From positions 1,736,001-1,800,000 of the forward strand of contig NZ_CP102099.1 of assembly GCF_024582815.1 (NCBI RefSeq): a stretch of 64,000 bases of DNA, written 5' to 3'. The notes beneath the pieces were generated by a model, which worked only from the letters and a program-made list of their open reading frames with translations, did no database searches and was not told where the DNA came from. Shown here piece after piece: positions 34,143-44,423 of this stretch (within the stretch, counting starts at the first letter, position 1; every line of letters begins with the position of its first letter). The position numbers and the translations under genes are program-made. This stretch comes from Acinetobacter colistiniresistens (GTDB lineage Bacteria; Pseudomonadota; Gammaproteobacteria; Pseudomonadales; Moraxellaceae).

Positions 34143-37100
34143 ATGATCGTAACCTTTATCTCTCAGTGTGAAAAGAAAGCGATTGCTCGAACTCGTCGTG
34201 TGCTCGATGCTTTTGCAGATCGGATTGGTGATAACACATGGCAAACAGTGATCACTGAAGATGGATTGTTGGCGGTCAAAAAATTACTTAGAAAAACTGC
34301 GACGAAAAGTACAGCGGTTTCATGTCATTGGATACGTGGTCGTCGTAGAAATGAATTGATGTGGGTTGTAGGAAATCGTAATAAGTTTAATGAACAGGGG
34401 ATAGTCCCCGTAAATACCACAAAGAAAAGCTTGTCTCAAAATAAATGGGAAAATGACTGGCATTATTTACCATTAATCAAAGCATTAGTTGCTGTGTCTG
34501 CTTTACTGCATGATTGGGGTAAAGCAACGGTATTATTCCAGCAAAAATTACTTGATAAAAATAACCAATTTAAAGGTGATCCTTTACGTCATGAATGGAT
34601 TTCATGCCTATTATTAAATGCCTTGGTGCAATCATCAGGCAATATAGAGTCTGATGAGGTTTGGTTAAATCTATTTATTAATCAAAGTTGGGATGAGGAA
34701 CTTCTCCAGCAAATGATTGTAAAAAAATCAGATCAATCAAAAGTTTTAACTCAGCTTCCACCATTCGCTCAATTAGTTGCGTGGCTGATCATTTCACACC
34801 ATCGCTTACCTAATTTAAAAGATGATAAAGATTCAAAAAGGTATGCTGCTGAACCTGCAAATAGTATTACAGAATTATTTGAATGTATCGAAGCAAACTG
34901 GGGCTATCAAAATAAATTTCATGAAAAGGATTACCAGCAACGACTTAAATTATGTTTTCAGTTTGAGCAAGGCTTACTAAGCCAATCTACTGAATGGACA
35001 AAACAAATTAAAAAATGGTCATCACGGTTATTACAGGAAGCTCAAGTATCAGGACAGATTTTTATTGATGGTAGTTGGCGAGTGATTTTACATCATGCGC
35101 GCTTATGTCTAATGTTGGGGGATCATTATTATTCATCGTGTGAGGCGGATAAAACATGGAAAACGAGTTTATCACTCGTTGCAAATACAGATGCTAAGAC
35201 TAAGCAGGCCAAACAATTTTTGGATGAACATCTAGTTCGAGTCAGTGACAATGCTATGCGGATAGCTCAGTCTTTAAGTCGTTTAGCTGATGAGATGGAA
35301 TCTGCTTATAATATTCAAAAATTAAAAAAGAAAAGTCCATCAGGTTTTGAATGGCAGGATCAGGCTGCTAAAGGGATTCAGCAATTTATTCAAAAAAATG
35401 AAGGGGCTGAGAAACAGGGTTGGTTTATTGTCAATATAGCAAGTACAGGGAAAGGAAAAACCATTGCAAATGCGAAAATTATGCAAGCCTTATCTAAGGA
35501 CGGACAATCATTACGTTATATTTTAGCTCTAGGCTTAAGGACATTAACTTTACAAACAGGGGATTCATACCGTCATGATATTGGTTTAGGTAATGATGAG
35601 CTAGCTGTTTTAATTGGTTCAAAAGCTGTACAGGAGTTGCATCATCAAAATGCCAGAAATGATCAACAGGACAAATTAAATATCGAGGAAATCGGTTCAG
35701 AGTCATTAGAGGCGTTATTAGAGAATGAACTGGATTACGACACGATGCCCCAAGCCGATTTTATGAATGCTTTATTCCCTAAAAATCAAGAACAACGTAA
35801 TAAGGCATTTCTATATAAACCTGTTTTAGCTTGCACCATTGATCATATTATGGCAGCGACTGAAACCAAGCGTGGTGGCAAATATATTTTACCGAGCTTA
35901 AGACTTTCGTCCTCAGACTTGGTCATTGATGAAGTGGATGATTTTAATGCTCAAGACTTAGTTGCTATTGCTCGACTGGTGCATCTTGCAGGCATGTTGG
36001 GACGAAAAGTGATGATATCGTCAGCAACTATACCTCCAGCATTGGCTGAGGGATTTTTTAATGCCTATCAGCAAGGCTGGGCTTTGTACTCTGCCTTTAA
36101 AAAACTAAAAAATAAAAATATCGTTTCGATGTGGGTTGATGAGTTCAAAACAAAAATTCAAACCATTGATTCGAATACGCCAAAAGAGCTTATACAACAA
36201 TATCAAAATACACATGATCAATTTGTAGATCTTCGGACAGCAGTATTAGTTCAGCAAGTTGTGAAACATAAAGCCTATATTGTGCATTGTGCTGATCTTG
36301 TAGTCGAAAAAGAAGTTCAACGTTTAGATCAAAGCTTGCAGTCTCAATATTTTGGACGGATTCAGCAGAATGCTGAACAATTACATTTGAGTCATCACAG
36401 TATTGATCTTAAGACAGGTAAAAAAGTCTCTTTTGGTGTAGTGCGTGTTGCCAATATTCCACCTTGTATCGCTTTAACTCAATACTTACTCAATGCAGAA
36501 TGGTCACAGGGCATAGCGCCTCGTGTTATGGCATATCATAGTCGTCAAGTTCTGTTGCTACGTAGTGAGCAGGAACGGCATTTGGATCAGGTTTTAAAAC
36601 GTAAAGAAAAAGAAGGAGAGCAAGCAACCGCATTTTCAGATAATGTAATTCGCCAGCATTTAGATTCGATTGAAGATGAACATGTGATTTTTATTTTGGT
36701 TGCAACCCCAGTAGAGGAAGTTGGTCGAGACCATGATTTTGATTGGGCCATTGTAGAGCCATCATCTTATCGTTCGATTATTCAATTAGCAGGACGAGTG
36801 TTACGTCACAGAAAATTGGAGCAGAATATCGAAAAGCCAAATATTGCTTTAATGCAATATAATTTAAAAGGATTAAGAAAAGCTAAGGCTGCTTTTGAAA
36901 AGCCTGGTTTTGAACTTAATAATGATAAATTCCAATTACTCACGAAAGATTTAAAAGAATTACTCGATATTTCAGATGTGAGTTTTAATATTAATGCCAT
37001 ACCAAGAATAAAAAAGAATTGCCCATTACAAACAAGAAAAAGGCTAGCAGATCTTGAACATGCAGTAATGGCTGATGCGTTAACCTCATACGAAAAATTA

Positions 37101-37520
37101 GGAGCAAAACCATTAAATTCGTGGTTAACACAAAAATGGTTTTTAACTGCTTTACCGCAAAAAATTATACAATTTAGGCAAAGCTCTCCGAATATTCAGA
37201 TTTTTGCTGTTTGGAGAGATCATAAGCTGATACTCTGTGAAAAAAATGATTTTGGTCATTATATTGATCGGAGTAGTTTTTATAATATTGATTATTTGCA
37301 ATTAAATAATTTGGAACAAAAAAGATTATGGTTGAATAGGGATTATTACGACATTTTGTGTCGCTTGACCCTTGATCATTTAACTGGAAATGAAGAAGAT
37401 GTCGAAGCAAAGATTGAAAGGCTATCGGAACGTTATGGGGAGATTATGTTGCCTGAGTATGATGAGAATAAACGATTAATGTATTCAGAACAGTTTGGCT
37501 TGGTAGTTTCAAATAAATAA
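34143..37520 (+). CDS. cas3: CRISPR-associated Cas2-3 fusion nuclease-helicase, type I-F
   Basis: A 1125-residue protein combining adaptation and interference. The N-terminal about 95 residues are a Cas2 domain (MIVTFISQCEKKAIARTRRV). The HD nuclease follows with LLHDWGKA (His123, Asp124). Superfamily 2 helicase motifs are ASTGKGKT (Lys439), VIDEVDDF (Asp596), SSATIPPAL and, late in the protein, AGRVLRHRKLEQN. After Cascade finds a protospacer, it degrades the target strand; with Cas1 it integrates spacers. GAGG precedes the ATG by 10 bases. It is followed by cas8f after 15 bases, starting the operon cas3-cas8f-cas5f-cas7f-cas6f. Confidence 0.96.
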   Translation: MIVTFISQCEKKAIARTRRVLDAFADRIGDNTWQTVITEDGLLAVKKLLRKTATKSTAVSCHWIRGRRRNELMWVVGNRNKFNEQGIVPVNTTKKSLSQNKWENDWHYLPLIKALVAVSALLHDWGKATVLFQQKLLDKNNQFKGDPLRHEWISCLLLNALVQSSGNIESDEVWLNLFINQSWDEELLQQMIVKKSDQSKVLTQLPPFAQLVAWLIISHHRLPNLKDDKDSKRYAAEPANSITELFECIEANWGYQNKFHEKDYQQRLKLCFQFEQGLLSQSTEWTKQIKKWSSRLLQEAQVSGQIFIDGSWRVILHHARLCLMLGDHYYSSCEADKTWKTSLSLVANTDAKTKQAKQFLDEHLVRVSDNAMRIAQSLSRLADEMESAYNIQKLKKKSPSGFEWQDQAAKGIQQFIQKNEGAEKQGWFIVNIASTGKGKTIANAKIMQALSKDGQSLRYILALGLRTLTLQTGDSYRHDIGLGNDELAVLIGSKAVQELHHQNARNDQQDKLNIEEIGSESLEALLENELDYDTMPQADFMNALFPKNQEQRNKAFLYKPVLACTIDHIMAATETKRGGKYILPSLRLSSSDLVIDEVDDFNAQDLVAIARLVHLAGMLGRKVMISSATIPPALAEGFFNAYQQGWALYSAFKKLKNKNIVSMWVDEFKTKIQTIDSNTPKELIQQYQNTHDQFVDLRTAVLVQQVVKHKAYIVHCADLVVEKEVQRLDQSLQSQYFGRIQQNAEQLHLSHHSIDLKTGKKVSFGVVRVANIPPCIALTQYLLNAEWSQGIAPRVMAYHSRQVLLLRSEQERHLDQVLKRKEKEGEQATAFSDNVIRQHLDSIEDEHVIFILVATPVEEVGRDHDFDWAIVEPSSYRSIIQLAGRVLRHRKLEQNIEKPNIALMQYNLKGLRKAKAAFEKPGFELNNDKFQLLTKDLKELLDISDVSFNINAIPRIKKNCPLQTRKRLADLEHAVMADALTSYEKLGAKPLNSWLTQKWFLTALPQKIIQFRQSSPNIQIFAVWRDHKLILCEKNDFGHYIDRSSFYNIDYLQLNNLEQKRLWLNRDYYDILCRLTLDHLTGNEEDVEAKIERLSERYGEIMLPEYDENKRLMYSEQFGLVVSNK

Positions 37521-37535
37521 TAAGATGGAAAGGAT

Positions 37536-38786
37536 ATGGCAGAAAGTATTCATGCATTTTTAAATGAGCGTAAAGAGCTTTGGCTAAAAGATCGTTTAAA
37601 AAAAGCAGAAAGTGATGTTGAAACTTTAACTTTGCAACATCAGGCAGATAATAAATTTAGTTTAAATGAATGGTTACCTGATGCAGCAAAGCGTGTAACC
37701 CAGCTTGCAATGGTGAGCCACCCAAGTAAGTTTAGTCATCCAAGTGCCAAGACTTCAAGCCTTATTGCTAAGGCGAAACATTGTAATGATGGCTATTTAC
37801 GCAGTGGTAATGTGAACTATTCATTGGATGTATTTGGTAATGCTGCTGCAATGGATGTATTTAAGTTCTTATCTTTACCGCTTACTGAAAAAATGACGGT
37901 TTTGGATGGTTTCGAACAGGGTAATCAAGAGTTGCGAATTTTAATTACGCATGCAGGTTTAAATTTTGAAACATTGAGTTCAGAATTTTTAAAAATTAAA
38001 GCCGCAGACCATTCAGTAAAGACAGATCATTTAGTAAAACAGGTCTATTTCCCAATTGATCAATCTGAATATAATTTATTATCTATTTTAACTTCATCTG
38101 GTTTAATTACTCGACTCAAACAAGTCATTGATGCCATGCGTTTTTCGGAAGAAACCAAAAAAGCTAAAGAATTGCGTAAGAAAAATGAACATGATGAAAT
38201 TGGTTATGTGGACATACTTGATCTAACAATAACTGCGTATGGTGGAACTCAACCACAGAATGTTAGTGTTTTAAATAGCCAAAATGCGGGACGAGCTTAT
38301 TTACTGTCGAGTTGCCCACCAGTATTAGAAAAAAGAACGATTAGACTTCCTAAAACTGATTTTTTTATGCAGTGTTTATATCGAAGAAATTATCAAGACA
38401 GCTTTATTCAATTACATAGATTTATGCAGCTTGATCTAAATAATATGGATATTAGAAATGCGATAAAAAATATTATTCAATTTGTGATTGATCAAGTGTT
38501 ACTACAGGCATTAAAGACTAGACAATATGCAATTGAAGGGTGGACAAATCAAGATTATTACGCAAACTTACCGAAAATGCAGCGAATTTGGCTAGATAAA
38601 ACTTATCAAGTCGAGCGAGAAGAAAATAGTGACTGGCGTGACGAATTAAGCCGAGAAATAGCGCGTTGGATATTACGAAGTTATGAAAAAGTAATTAGTG
38701 ATGCTTATATGTTGGGAACAGTTGAGTTGGTTGAAGTTAAACAGCGTGTAGAAAGCTCATTACAACAAGCAAAGGAGTTTTTCTAA
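37536..38786 (+). CDS. cas8f: type I-F Cascade large subunit Cas8f (Csy1)
   Basis: A 416-residue Csy1 protein. It binds the crRNA 5' handle together with Cas5f and recognises the CC PAM. Family-like segments are AKHCNDGYLRSGNVNYSLDVFGNAAAMDVFKFL, GGTQPQNVSVLNSQNAGRAYLLSS (the conserved GGTxPQNVS motif) and the C-terminal EIARWILRSYEKVISDA. The stop codon shares one base with the cas5f start (TAATG), which couples translation. Confidence 0.94.
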   Translation: MAESIHAFLNERKELWLKDRLKKAESDVETLTLQHQADNKFSLNEWLPDAAKRVTQLAMVSHPSKFSHPSAKTSSLIAKAKHCNDGYLRSGNVNYSLDVFGNAAAMDVFKFLSLPLTEKMTVLDGFEQGNQELRILITHAGLNFETLSSEFLKIKAADHSVKTDHLVKQVYFPIDQSEYNLLSILTSSGLITRLKQVIDAMRFSEETKKAKELRKKNEHDEIGYVDILDLTITAYGGTQPQNVSVLNSQNAGRAYLLSSCPPVLEKRTIRLPKTDFFMQCLYRRNYQDSFIQLHRFMQLDLNNMDIRNAIKNIIQFVIDQVLLQALKTRQYAIEGWTNQDYYANLPKMQRIWLDKTYQVEREENSDWRDELSREIARWILRSYEKVISDAYMLGTVELVEVKQRVESSLQQAKEFF

Positions 38787-39670
38787 TGCGTCATTTTTTA
38801 TTGATTTCTCATTTAAAACTTCACAATGCCAATGCCATGAGTAGCCCATATACCATTGGATTTCCAGCAATGACAGCTTGGCTTGGCGCAGTCCACGCTT
38901 TGCAACGTAAATTACAAGCTAAATCATGTGATGTGGCTTTAACTAAAGTTGCGGTATGTTGTCATGAGTTTAATTTGCAAACCTATAAAGGACAGGGCGA
39001 TTTTGTCCATTCAATTATTGGTACCGCAAATCCATTGGATAAGGATGGAAGTCGCCCCGCTTTTATTGAGGAAGCCCGTTGCCATTTGGAAGTTTCACTT
39101 TTAGTTGAAATTGAAGATTTGAATAACAAAAAAAGAGAGCAATTGTTAGAACTTGCTTCTGAGCTAATTTGTAGTATGAAATTTGCAAGTGGAGATGTTC
39201 TTACACTGAAGAATTGTCAAATACTGGATTTTGATGAAGATGAAGATCATGACAAGGAATTAAAACCAATCCTCAATAAACTCATGCTTGGGCATGTACT
39301 GGTTGAGCGTCGTGATCTCGTAATAGACAGTATGAATCAAGGTAAGGATGCTTTAGATGCGCTTTTAGAATATTTACAAGTCACGCATAGCTCGAGTGTA
39401 GATGAAGATAACAAAGTGACATGGACATCAAAGCGGAAAGCTCAAGGTTGGCTCGTACCTGTCGCTGTTGGCTTTCAAGGAATTTCTGATTTGGGATTCG
39501 CAAAAAATCAAAGGGATGCCAATACACCACATCGGTTTGCCGAAAGTGTTTTAACTTTAGGTGAATTTTTGATGCCGTATCGCATAGAACATCTTGATCA
39601 AATGTTATGGCAATACCATTTTGATTCAGAAAACAATTTATATCTCTGCCAAAACGCTACAACAAATTAA
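38786..39670 (+). CDS. cas5f: type I-F Cascade subunit Cas5f (Csy2)
   Basis: A 294-residue RAMP-fold protein that caps the 5' end of the crRNA with Cas8f. Typical Csy2 sequence is FLLISHLKLHNANAMSSPYTIGFPAMTAWLGAVHALQRKL at the N-terminus and GWLVPVAVGFQGISDLGF and AESVLTLGEFLMPYRI near the C-terminus. It overlaps cas8f by one base and is followed by cas7f after 25 bases. Confidence 0.94.
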   Translation: MRHFLLISHLKLHNANAMSSPYTIGFPAMTAWLGAVHALQRKLQAKSCDVALTKVAVCCHEFNLQTYKGQGDFVHSIIGTANPLDKDGSRPAFIEEARCHLEVSLLVEIEDLNNKKREQLLELASELICSMKFASGDVLTLKNCQILDFDEDEDHDKELKPILNKLMLGHVLVERRDLVIDSMNQGKDALDALLEYLQVTHSSSVDEDNKVTWTSKRKAQGWLVPVAVGFQGISDLGFAKNQRDANTPHRFAESVLTLGEFLMPYRIEHLDQMLWQYHFDSENNLYLCQNATTN

Positions 39671-39695
39671 TTTGATATTGAAAAAGGAAAGACTC

Positions 39696-40709
39696 ATGGC
39701 TAAAAATGAAAAAACAGTCGCAAGTGTACTCGCATTTGAAAAGAAACTTGTTCCATCTGATGGATATTTTTATGGAATGACTTGGGATAATCGCAACGAA
39801 CAAACCGCTTTAAAACTTATTTCCAAATCAGTCCGAGGAACGATTTCAAACCGTTTAAAGCCTACTGTTGCCAGTGATCCATTGAAGTTGAATGCTGAAG
39901 TTGAAAAAGCCAATTTACAAACAGTAGATGTTTGTGCTTTGGGTGAGCATCAGGATACTTTAAAAGTTGGTTTTACTTTGAAAATATTAGGTGGTGTTGA
40001 AAATCCATCTGCTTGTAACAATGAAGCTTTTTTAAACTCTTATCAAGCCGTCGCAAAAAGTTATATTAACAAATATGGCTTTACAGAGCTTGCGAAGCGT
40101 TACGCGCTCAATATTGCCAATGCTCGTTTTTTATGGCGGAATCGTGTCGGTGCGGAAAAAGTAGAGGTTGTGATAACAATAAATGATCAACCTGCTATAA
40201 CATTTAATGCTTTGGACTATCCACTGCATGATTTTGACCATGTAGATGAAAAATTAAAAACATTGGCTGATCAAATCGCTCAGGCTCTAAAAGGTGACAC
40301 AGCATATTTATTAATTAAAGTTGAGGCTTATGCCTTGGTGGGTAAAGCGCAAGAGGTTTATCCAAGTGAAGAATTGGTTCTTGATAAAGGTAAGGGTGAT
40401 AAGAGTAAAATCCTCTATCAAGTTAATGATGTTGCTGCAATGCACTCTCAAAAAATTGGTAATGCACTACGTACAATTGATACTTGGTATCCTGAGTTTG
40501 ATGATAAAAAAACAGCAATCGCGATTGAACCTTATGGTGCGGTCACAAATCTTGGAAAAGCTTATCGTACTCCTAAAGAGAAAAAAGACTTTTTTACCTT
40601 ATTTGATAAATATGCTTTAGGTGAGCCGTTAGAAAATCTGGAGCAAGAACATTATGTTATGGCTGTTTTAGTGCGTGGTGGGGTATTTGGTCAAAGTGCG
40701 AAGGATTAA
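39696..40709 (+). CDS. cas7f: type I-F Cascade backbone subunit Cas7f (Csy3)
   Basis: A 337-residue Csy3 protein; six copies coat the spacer part of a standard crRNA. The start at 39696 (MAKNEKTVASVLAFEKKLVPSDGYFYGMTWDNR) has GGAAAG 6 bases upstream and fits the family; an open frame extends to 39594 within cas5f but lacks support. Other Csy3 segments are VKGTISNRLKP-like VRGTISNRLK, RYALNIANARFLWRNRVGAEKVEV and KAYRTPKEKKDFFTLFDKY. A shorter guide, such as the 27-nt one of the CreA-like RNA, would probably take fewer copies. Confidence 0.95.
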   Translation: MAKNEKTVASVLAFEKKLVPSDGYFYGMTWDNRNEQTALKLISKSVRGTISNRLKPTVASDPLKLNAEVEKANLQTVDVCALGEHQDTLKVGFTLKILGGVENPSACNNEAFLNSYQAVAKSYINKYGFTELAKRYALNIANARFLWRNRVGAEKVEVVITINDQPAITFNALDYPLHDFDHVDEKLKTLADQIAQALKGDTAYLLIKVEAYALVGKAQEVYPSEELVLDKGKGDKSKILYQVNDVAAMHSQKIGNALRTIDTWYPEFDDKKTAIAIEPYGAVTNLGKAYRTPKEKKDFFTLFDKYALGEPLENLEQEHYVMAVLVRGGVFGQSAKD

Positions 40710-40711
40710 TA

Positions 40712-41323
40712 ATGCAATATTATCAAGAAATCACTTTAATTGATCAGGATGAAATTTCACCTTATTTTATTTGGTCAAAAGTGTATACCCAACTCCATAT
40801 TGCTTTTGCAGAACATACAGATGATCAAGATAAGAGTCGCTTGGGTGTCTCTTTTCCTCAATATCGTATTAACCAGCAAAAGAATATTGGTTTTTTGGGT
40901 GCGAAAATTCGTATTTTTGCCAATACAGAAGTTGAGTTACAACAGCTTAATCTGGCGAAGTGGTTGGAACGGCTTGTGGACTATGTCCATTTCACTCAAC
41001 CACGTGAAGTACCTCAAGCTAAAATCACGGGTTACGCTCATTATTTTCGAGTTAATCCAAAGATGAATTTAGAAGAGCGTATTATTCATCAAGCACGGCG
41101 CCACAATATTTCATTGGATCAAGCGAGACAGCACTTTAAGGAATATATTGATCAGCCTGTAGTTGAGCCTTATGTGAGTTTAAAAAGTCTGAGTGCCAAG
41201 CGAGAAGAAAATATAGATCGACCATATCGCCTATATATTGGTAAATCTGTTGTCGATGAGGCAAAAGATGGAACATTTGGAACTTATGGGTTAAGTCGTT
41301 TCTCAACTGTACCAGAATTTTAA
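40712..41323 (+). CDS. cas6f: crRNA-processing endoribonuclease Cas6f (Csy4)
   Basis: A 203-residue Csy4 protein that cleaves the repeat hairpin and stays bound to the 3' end of the crRNA. Features are the N-terminal YYQEITLIDQDEISPYFIWSKVYTQLHIAF, with the catalytic-type His near residue 31, the arginine-rich helix region (IIHQARRHNISLDQARQHFKE) that grips the hairpin, and the C-terminal FGTYGLSRFSTVPEF. It should cut after the hairpin base A20 to leave an 8-nt handle UUUAGAAA. The gene ends 130 bases before the array. It must also process the CreA-like RNA if that RNA is functional. Confidence 0.95.
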   Translation: MQYYQEITLIDQDEISPYFIWSKVYTQLHIAFAEHTDDQDKSRLGVSFPQYRINQQKNIGFLGAKIRIFANTEVELQQLNLAKWLERLVDYVHFTQPREVPQAKITGYAHYFRVNPKMNLEERIIHQARRHNISLDQARQHFKEYIDQPVVEPYVSLKSLSAKREENIDRPYRLYIGKSVVDEAKDGTFGTYGLSRFSTVPEF

Positions 41324-41453
41324 CCCAATATTTTTTGACTCTTTAATAGCTTAATAAAATCAATGAGTTACAATAAGTTGTTTTTGATTGGGTAAAATGC
41401 CTAAATCTATATTAACTACTTGTTGTAACTTATATTTTTACTATAATTTTATA
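41324..41453 (+). promoter_or_regulatory. CRISPR leader
   Basis: A 130-bp AT-rich stretch between cas6f and the first repeat. It lies at the end of the array with the best-conserved repeats, whereas mutated repeats are at the opposite end, so this is the leader and the array is transcribed on the plus strand. Confidence 0.75.
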
Positions 41454-43042
41454 GTTCATGGCGGCATACGCCATTTAGAAAACCAAGCGTTTTCATCACC
41501 AAACGGAGTTGTTGTTCATGGCGGCATACGCCATTTAGAAAATACATGGGTTCATCTCCAGACACCTCCAACTGTTCATGGCGGCATACGCCATTTAGAA
41601 ATCGCTGAAACCACACATTCGGGCATAATGCTTGTTCATGGCGGCATACGCCATTTAGAAATCTGTGCACTTTCCTCCATCCCATAAGCAGTTGTTCATG
41701 GCGGCATACGCCATTTAGAAAAAGAAAAAAGCCTTGTAATCGACATTAAAACAGTTCATGGCGGCATACGCCATTTAGAAAGCGATGAGGTCTACAACAA
41801 AGACTCTAAAGATGTTCATGGCGGCATACGCCATTTAGAAATCTAAAGCGTTAATTCAATATAGCAAAAAATAGTTCATGGCGGCATACGCCATTTAGAA
41901 AGCCACCAAAATGTGACAAAACAGACCCTTATGGTTCATGGCGGCATACGCCATTTAGAAAATTGCTTCTGCAATGCTATCAGTCTACTTGACGTTCATG
42001 GCGGCATACGCCATTTAGAAATCAAAGAAGCCATTGCAATGCATGCCCAAGATGTTCATGGCGGCATACGCCATTTAGAAAAAGAACACAAGCTACATTT
42101 GAAGTTCAAACAAGTTCATGGCGGCATACGCCATTTAGAAACGAGGGTGGCTTAAACTCTTTCAAACTTAAAAGTTCATGGCGGCATACGCCATTTAGAA
42201 ATACCTTTGTCCGGCTGGTGTATGGACAATAGGGTTCATGGCGGCATACGCCATTTAGAAATTTTGCAGGTTTTGCATTTAAATCCTTTACTCGTTCATG
42301 GCGGCATACGCCATTTAGAAAATTTGCTTCAATCAATTCGCGATCTGATTCGAGTTCATGGCGGCATACGCCATTTAGAAATAAAGATGCCATATCTTGA
42401 GGTTTTTTCTATTGTTCATGGCGGCATACGCCATTTAGAAAACTTGATGATGTTGGCCAACGCTGCATGTTTCGTTCATGGCGGCATACGCCATTTAGAA
42501 ATTCTCCGTCACGCTTAGTCATGTTCTTAGCACGTTCATGGCGGCATACGCCATTTAGAAAAACAATTTCAATCGAAGGTTTCTTAAGCTGGAGTTCATG
42601 GCGGCATACGCCATTTAGAAAAGCGTAAGCGCCAGAAGCAAACAATAGAGGCGGTTCATGGCGGCATACGCCATTTAGAAATGTATGCGCAAAAGTTCAT
42701 TAAGTTGGATGTGGTTCATGGCGGCATACGCCATTTAGAAAAACAGCAGAATCATAAAATGCAGCTCTGGCTTGTTCATGGCGGCATACGCCATTTAGAA
42801 AAAGCCTTAAATTATATTGCGGAGAATGAGCAAGTTCATGGCGGCATACGCTATTTAGAAAACACGTAAAACCTGTTGCAGTAGCACCGCAAAGTTCATG
42901 GCGGCATACGCCATTTAGAAACTGACGGATTTTTACATTGAACGAATTTTGTTGGTTCATGGCGGCATACGCCATTTAGAAATAGATTTTGCAAAGGAAT
43001 CTTTAGATAAAACAGTTCATGGCGGTATACGCCATTTATAAA
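41454..43042 (+). CRISPR. type I-F CRISPR array, 27 repeats and 26 spacers
   Basis: The 28-bp repeat is GTTCATGGCGGCATACGCCA followed by TTTAGAAA. Units are 60 bp from 41454 to 42894, with 32-bp spacers; the 25th spacer (42922-42954) is 33 bp. Repeats begin at 41454 and every 60 bases to 42894, then at 42955 and 43015. The repeat at 42834 has one change (CTATTTAG) and the last repeat (43015-43042) has GTATA in the loop and TTATAAA, marking the leader-distal end. The repeat folds into TGGCG/CGCCA with loop GCATA for Cas6f. No spacer matches elsewhere in this window by eye. ORFs spelling VHGGIRHLE or FLNGVCRHE are artefacts of the repeat. Confidence 0.98.
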
Positions 43043-43101
43043 ACAGACTGTAATAGGAAAATGTTGTCAGTGAGTACTTCTTTTATCTGATAGAAGCTAC
43101 T

Positions 43102-43188
43102 AGTACATATCACGACAAATATTTTTTGCTATATTGAATGATATACCACCTTTTTTTGTCGTGCCTATGAATTGCTATGATATGTACT
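43102..43188. repeat. split inverted repeat across the LuxR regulator start
   Basis: AGTACATATCACGACAAA (43102-43119) is complementary to two nearby pieces: TTTGTCG (43155-43161) and TGATATGTACT (43178-43188), separated by 16 bases. It spans the presumed start codon of the LuxR gene. It might be an operator or an mRNA structure. Confidence 0.35.
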
Positions 43189-44333
43189 ATGATGAGCTGG
43201 TTGAGCTTATTTATAAAATTCCTTTAAGCACAGAAGGATGGAATCAATTTGCTACACGTCTTAACCGAGTTCTAGGTTTATCTTTGGTACATATTCTTGC
43301 ACTAGATTTCCAAAAACAGGCTTTTTCGTTTAGTTATAGTGTTGGCGTGATTAAAGAAGAGGAGATTGCAAGTACAGAGGTTAAATATCTGCATTATTCG
43401 GTTGCAGATGATCCACGCTGGGGGGAGTTTCTAAGGCCAGATCGTACTGGTTGGTATCAATGCCACTACACCGTTTCTGATGAGTTTGTTGCTCAATCAG
43501 CCCTTTATCAAAATATTTTATTACCAATACAGGTACGTTATACCGCAGCGCATGAACTTATTTTAGATGATAAGTTGTGTGTATTGTTGGGCGTATTTAC
43601 TTCACTCGAAAGGCAACCATTAAACAAAGAGGATTTAGAGTTTTTAGATCAACTCATTGTGCATCTAAAACGAGTTGTGGCCATTCAAAGACATATCTAC
43701 GAGTTTTCTAGTAAAGCAATTATGGGATATGCATTGATTGATAAACTTTCTCAACCAATTATGCTATTAAATTTAGCTGGGCAGGTATCTCATTCTAATT
43801 TGGCTGCTAAGCACTTATTTAGTAAAAGCAAGATACTCGAGATTGAGGATAATCGGCTTATCTTGCCAGAACCTTACCAATCTCAATTGATGGATAACCT
43901 ACAACATATTGAATATTTGTTTAAGTCGAGACAATTATTGTCTGAGCAAATATTGGACGATGGCTGTATAAAAATAATAGATCAAAACAACGAAATTCTT
44001 TATATTTTCGCAACGTTACTAGTTTCAGAACAAGAAATGAAAGCTTTTGGAATCAGGCCTTCTGTGATGTTGACCTTCTATCACCCAAGCCACTCATCTA
44101 CTGTAGATGCTCATTTACTCCATGCAGCATTTAATTTATCGCCAGCGGAAGCTAGGGTGGCTTTGTTACTCTTAGAAGGTGACCTACCCAAAGAAATCGC
44201 AACGAAGCATCAAGTTCACTTAGATACGATCCGTAAACAATTACAATCTATTTATAAGAAAACGTCGACAAGTCGCCAAGCAGAACTAGTTAAATTACTA
44301 TTAAATATTCCGCGTTATAATTTAAACGCTTAA
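43134..44333 (+). CDS. LuxR-family transcriptional regulator
   Basis: A 399-residue regulator with a C-terminal LuxR/GerE helix-turn-helix (residues about 330-390, [24 protein letters not shown] then [22 protein letters not shown]). The long N-terminal region (residues 1-320) may bind a ligand through PAS-like folds ([25 protein letters not shown]). It is a paralogue of the minus-strand regulator at 47209-48336. The start is uncertain: ATG at 43134, 43167 and 43182 all lack a ribosome site. It stands directly after the CRISPR array and before two lipoprotein genes. Confidence 0.85.
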   Translation: MNDIPPFFVVPMNCYDMYYDELVELIYKIPLSTEGWNQFATRLNRVLGLSLVHILALDFQKQAFSFSYSVGVIKEEEIASTEVKYLHYSVADDPRWGEFLRPDRTGWYQCHYTVSDEFVAQSALYQNILLPIQVRYTAAHELILDDKLCVLLGVFTSLERQPLNKEDLEFLDQLIVHLKRVVAIQRHIYEFSSKAIMGYALIDKLSQPIMLLNLAGQVSHSNLAAKHLFSKSKILEIEDNRLILPEPYQSQLMDNLQHIEYLFKSRQLLSEQILDDGCIKIIDQNNEILYIFATLLVSEQEMKAFGIRPSVMLTFYHPSHSSTVDAHLLHAAFNLSPAEARVALLLLEGDLPKEIATKHQVHLDTIRKQLQSIYKKTSTSRQAELVKLLLNIPRYNLNA

Positions 44334-44347
44334 AAGTAGGTTTTATA

Positions 44348-44367
44348 CCTCATTCATGGAATAGACG
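44348..44367. promoter_or_regulatory. shared box upstream of first lipoprotein gene
   Basis: CCTCATTCATGGAATAGACG occurs 57 bases before the lipoprotein start and recurs with one change (CATTTATG) at 45491-45510, upstream of the second lipoprotein gene. The left half is degenerate here (TTTTATACC rather than GTCTATTCC). Candidate binding site for one of the flanking LuxR regulators. Confidence 0.5.
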
Positions 44368-44423
44368 AAGTAATCATTTTCTTTAACACTAAAGAGGTTG
44401 TCATTTTTAGTAGGGAAAGAAAA

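Noticed and set aside
33699..34244. Minus-strand ORFs across the cas1-cas3 gap
   Set aside because: They lack ribosome sites and overlap the better supported creT-like ORF and mini-CRISPR on the plus strand.
32842..41323. CRISPR-associated transposon (Tn7-like I-F3)
   Set aside because: cas1, cas2-3 and full-length cas8f and cas5f are present and separate, and no tns or tniQ genes are nearby; this is a canonical I-F1 interference system.
41388..42975. Several overlapping ORFs on both strands spelling VHGGIRHLE or FLNGVCRHE repeats
   Set aside because: They are translations of the CRISPR repeats: 60-bp units are divisible by 3, which keeps frames open. No ribosome sites or protein-like spacers.
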